Shown here one piece after another: positions 32,024 through 34,529 of a stretch of DNA of 34,529 nt. Within the stretch, counting starts at the first letter, position 1. Every line of letters starts with the position of its first letter. A model generated the notes under the pieces. It did no database searches. It was not told the DNA's origin and saw only the letters and a program-made list of their open reading frames with translations. Made by a program: the position numbers and the translations under genes. The stretch is from Bacteroidales bacterium (GTDB lineage: Bacteria; Bacteroidota; Bacteroidia; Bacteroidales; P3): assembly GCA_017962665.1 (NCBI GenBank), contig JAGCUU010000007.1:1-34529 (forward strand). Direction: 5' to 3'.

Positions 32024-34529
32024 TTATTCTAAGTAATATTGTCTGCGTTCCTCAGGAGTGAGATGACGAGTGTTGAAGCGTTTACGAGTATCTTTTATTA
32101 GTTGGTCGAGGGATGGGAAATCCCAAATACTAATTATTCCATTCAATGATCCGGATATTATTTTCTTGCCATCAGGACTGAAAGAAACAGAACTGAAGCA
32201 ATCTGTACCTTCTTCCATATTCAAATCTGAATATCCTTTCAGAGTACATATAACCTGACCTGTATTTACATCCCATATAATAATAGAATTATCAAAAGAC
32301 ACTGAAACTACATAGTTGCCATCTGGACTGAATGATGCTGAAATGACATCGTTTTTATGCGCCTCAAGTTTATGGAGTTCTCGACCATTTTTGGCATCCC
32401 ATATCCTAACGGTATTATCATCTGATGCTGAAACAATGTATTTACTGTCAGGACTGAAGACTGCAGAATTAATTCTGTTTGTATGGCCTTGTATCTTTCG
32501 GAGTTCTCTACCGGTTTTGGCATCCCATATCCTAACGGTATTATCGGCTGATGCTGAAACAATGTATTTGCTATCCGGACTGAAGACTGCAGAATTAATT
32601 CTGTTTGTATGGCCTTTTAATTTAAGGAATTCTTGACATGTCTTTGCATCCCAAATTCTAATGATATCGTCATAAGAAACAGAAACAATGTATTTGCCAT
32701 CTGGACTGAATTCAGCATACATTGTTTTATCCTCTATCCTACGTAGTTCTTGACCAGTCTTGACATCCCATATTCTAATTGTATTGTCTGCTGCTGCCGT
32801 TAAGATGTATTTGTTGTCACGACTAAATGTGGCAGATTTAATATGTCCTTTGTGCCCCTTTAAGCTGTGAAGCTCTTGATTAGTCAAATGATCCCAAACA
32901 CTAACAATCCAAGATTCTTCTGAAGCTGAAATAATTAGTTTACCGTCTGGGCTGAATGAGACAGAACTGATTTTACTTGTAAGGCTTTTTCTCCTACTAA
33001 GTTCTCGACATGTTTGAATATCCCAAATTCTAATAGTCCTGTCAAATGAGGCCGATACGATTCGCTTACCATCGGAGCTAAAGGAAACAGTTGACACTTC
33101 TTTATTATGATTTCTTAAGGGCATACATAATTGTTCCCATGTAAATGTATCCCAAATTCTAATGGTTCCATCAAAAGAAGACGAAACAATACTTTTCCCG
33201 TCTGGACTATAACATGCAGATGTTATAGCATCATGTTCATGACCAATTAACTTTGTAATCTGTTCTCCTGTTGCAACATCCCATATTCTGATTGTTCCAT
33301 CATATGAGGCCGAGACAATTTGCTTACAATCTGGACTGAAATAGACGGATCTGATATAACAAGATTGACCTTTCATTGTATGACCGATCTGACGCCGAGT
33401 AATCACATCCCATATACTTATTGACCCATCAGCAGACGCCGCAACAATGTGTTTGCCATCAGGGGAAAAAGAAGCGAATGTAAACCAGTCAGAATGCCAT
33501 TTGATAGAGGAACCGACCTGTTTTCTAGTGTTGACATTCCAAAAGCGAATTGTACTATCCCTTGAAGCCGAAATGATAAGATGACAATTGGGGCTAAAAA
33601 AAGCAGAATACACTTCATTATCATGTCCTTTCAACGGTGTTCCTATTGGTTGTCCAGATGCAGCATCCCAAATTCCAATAGTTCCATCATCTGAAGCCGA
33701 AACTATTTGTTTCCCATCTGGGCTAAAGGATACGGTATTTACAGCTTTTGTATGTCCCTTTATGGGAGGAACCTTCAATAATCCTGTAGTTGCATCCCAA
33801 ATTAGAATCGTAGTATCATCGGAAGATGATACGATTAACTTATCATTAGGACTGAAAGATGCAAATAACACCGAACCCGTATGACCTCTAAGAATAGTAG
33901 ACCTATTCATATCAGCATTTCTTAAGGCTCTTTCTATTTCAATTGAGCAAGAACCATTCAAAGTAATTGACTCTAATGCTAAAAGACTTGCCAAATAGGA
34001 GTCACCGGCTTTAACCAATCTATCGGCGGCCTCGGCAATAGCACGGGTTTGGGCAATGGATTTTGCAGCGTTTATGCGTGTCAAGTTGGTGTTGTTCTGC
34101 TCAATAATGTCATATTGTATACGAATGCTGTCTTCTGCAATTTCGGCTCGTTGACGTTCTTTCTCTGCAACATTTTTGGCATTAATTGCTTCTTGTTTTT
34201 CATTTTTTAGTCGACCATTTAAAATCCAAATATATCCTGCAACACCCAAGATTGATAAAACAAATACAGCAACAGCAATAATCATCCAATTGCGTCTACG
34301 GCGTTTCTCTCGTTCGTGCCGCTGCCATAGAGTGTCAAATTTCAAATTGAACATTCTGGCTACTACTTTGATTGCAGCGGCGTCTCTTCCCATCTCATTG
34401 ATGTTGGCGGCGAGGAGTTCTTTTCCACCGGTAAGATTTCGTAAAGAGTCAGGATAGCATTCTGTAGCGGTATCATTGGAGAATGGATTACCTTCGATAA
34501 CAAAAGGAATGATATGGTCTTCTCGCCCA
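32024..34529 (-). CDS. TIR - transmembrane - WD40 protein, 5' end beyond window
   Basis: At the right edge, the in-frame sequence (GREDHIIPFVIEGNPFSNDT and onward to KELLAANINEMGRDAAAIKV) is the C-terminal part of a TIR domain. After basic residues (REKRRRRNW) comes a transmembrane helix, a coiled coil (EKQEAINAKNVAEKERQRAE), and then fourteen WD40 repeats, each ending in IxIWD. Fourteen blades suggest two seven-bladed propellers. The basic segment before the helix predicts TIR in the cytoplasm and propellers outside. TIR domains of this kind often cleave NAD or make signal nucleotides; the catalytic glutamate region is partly outside the window and cannot be judged. The next gene is the secreted CHAT protein. 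Confidence 0.85.
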   Translation of the reverse strand, partial: GREDHIIPFVIEGNPFSNDTATECYPDSLRNLTGGKELLAANINEMGRDAAAIKVVARMFNLKFDTLWQRHEREKRRRRNWMIIAVAVFVLSILGVAGYIWILNGRLKNEKQEAINAKNVAEKERQRAEIAEDSIRIQYDIIEQNNTNLTRINAAKSIAQTRAIAEAADRLVKAGDSYLASLLALESITLNGSCSIEIERALRNADMNRSTILRGHTGSVLFASFSPNDKLIVSSSDDTTILIWDATTGLLKVPPIKGHTKAVNTVSFSPDGKQIVSASDDGTIGIWDAASGQPIGTPLKGHDNEVYSAFFSPNCHLIISASRDSTIRFWNVNTRKQVGSSIKWHSDWFTFASFSPDGKHIVAASADGSISIWDVITRRQIGHTMKGQSCYIRSVYFSPDCKQIVSASYDGTIRIWDVATGEQITKLIGHEHDAITSACYSPDGKSIVSSSFDGTIRIWDTFTWEQLCMPLRNHNKEVSTVSFSSDGKRIVSASFDRTIRIWDIQTCRELSRRKSLTSKISSVSFSPDGKLIISASEESWIVSVWDHLTNQELHSLKGHKGHIKSATFSRDNKYILTAAADNTIRIWDVKTGQELRRIEDKTMYAEFSPDGKYIVSVSYDDIIRIWDAKTCQEFLKLKGHTNRINSAVFSPDSKYIVSASADNTVRIWDAKTGRELRKIQGHTNRINSAVFSPDSKYIVSASDDNTVRIWDAKNGRELHKLEAHKNDVISASFSPDGNYVVSVSFDNSIIIWDVNTGQVICTLKGYSDLNMEEGTDCFSSVSFSPDGKKIISGSLNGIISIWDFPSLDQLIKDTRKRFNTRHLTPEERRQYYLE
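32393..32616 (-). repeat. Near-identical tandem WD40 DNA units
   Basis: Bases 32393-32490 and 32519-32616 match at 93 of 98 positions with a period of 126 bases, which is one WD40 blade (42 residues). Both encode GHTNRINSAVFSPDSKYIVS. Other blades are much more diverged, so this is a recent duplication within the coding region. Confidence 0.85.

Overview
The window looks like a chromosomal segment of a Bacteroidota bacterium, most likely order Bacteroidales. Three things support this. Several genes and the tRNA are preceded by the Bacteroidota -7 box TAnnTTTG, twice with an ideal TTTG-N19 partner. Shine-Dalgarno sites are weak or absent. The gene families are typical of the group: an EF-G paralog with a degenerate G domain, DUF4956 next to a VTC-domain protein, WG-repeat proteins, CHAT-TPR proteins and RyR-domain proteins. 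No rRNA gene is present, so species cannot be assigned. Nearly everything is on the minus strand; only one rRNA/tRNA methyltransferase gene is on the plus strand.

Layout. 1-7.6 kb is mostly housekeeping or regulatory: the 5' part of an EF-G paralog, a two-component pair (TPR histidine kinase and response regulator), DUF4956 with a VTC-domain protein, a small secreted protein, tRNA-Cys, and a SpoU/TrmH methyltransferase. 7.6-11.5 kb holds a three-domain ADP-ribosylglycohydrolase / tyrosine phosphatase / ADP-ribosylglycohydrolase protein and a membrane WG-repeat protein.

11.7-24.2 kb is a run of eleven codirectional, closely packed genes. It encodes a two-lobed retropepsin-like aspartic protease, a WG-repeat protein, an M48-TerB metallopeptidase, a small RyR protein, an anti-sigma-like protein with papain-like and RyR domains, an ECF sigma factor, a secreted unknown, a secreted TPR-CHAT protein, a shortened membrane pseudokinase, an FHA-TM-trypsin protein and a Rossmann-RyR protein. 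Five unrelated protease folds and three RyR domains lie together here. Predicted topologies place phospho- or nucleotide-type sensor domains in the cytoplasm and protease or effector domains outside it. I infer a stress or conflict-response system that spans the inner membrane. This is the most interesting part of the window.

24.2-34.5 kb holds an LTA-synthase-like sulfatase-fold enzyme, a short graveyard of gene fragments (including the first residues of a TIR protein), two AT-rich genes of unknown function, a second secreted TPR-CHAT protein, and a TIR-TM-WD40 protein that runs off the right end. TIR-WD40 and CHAT are adjacent and codirectional and probably form another two-gene defence or surveillance unit.
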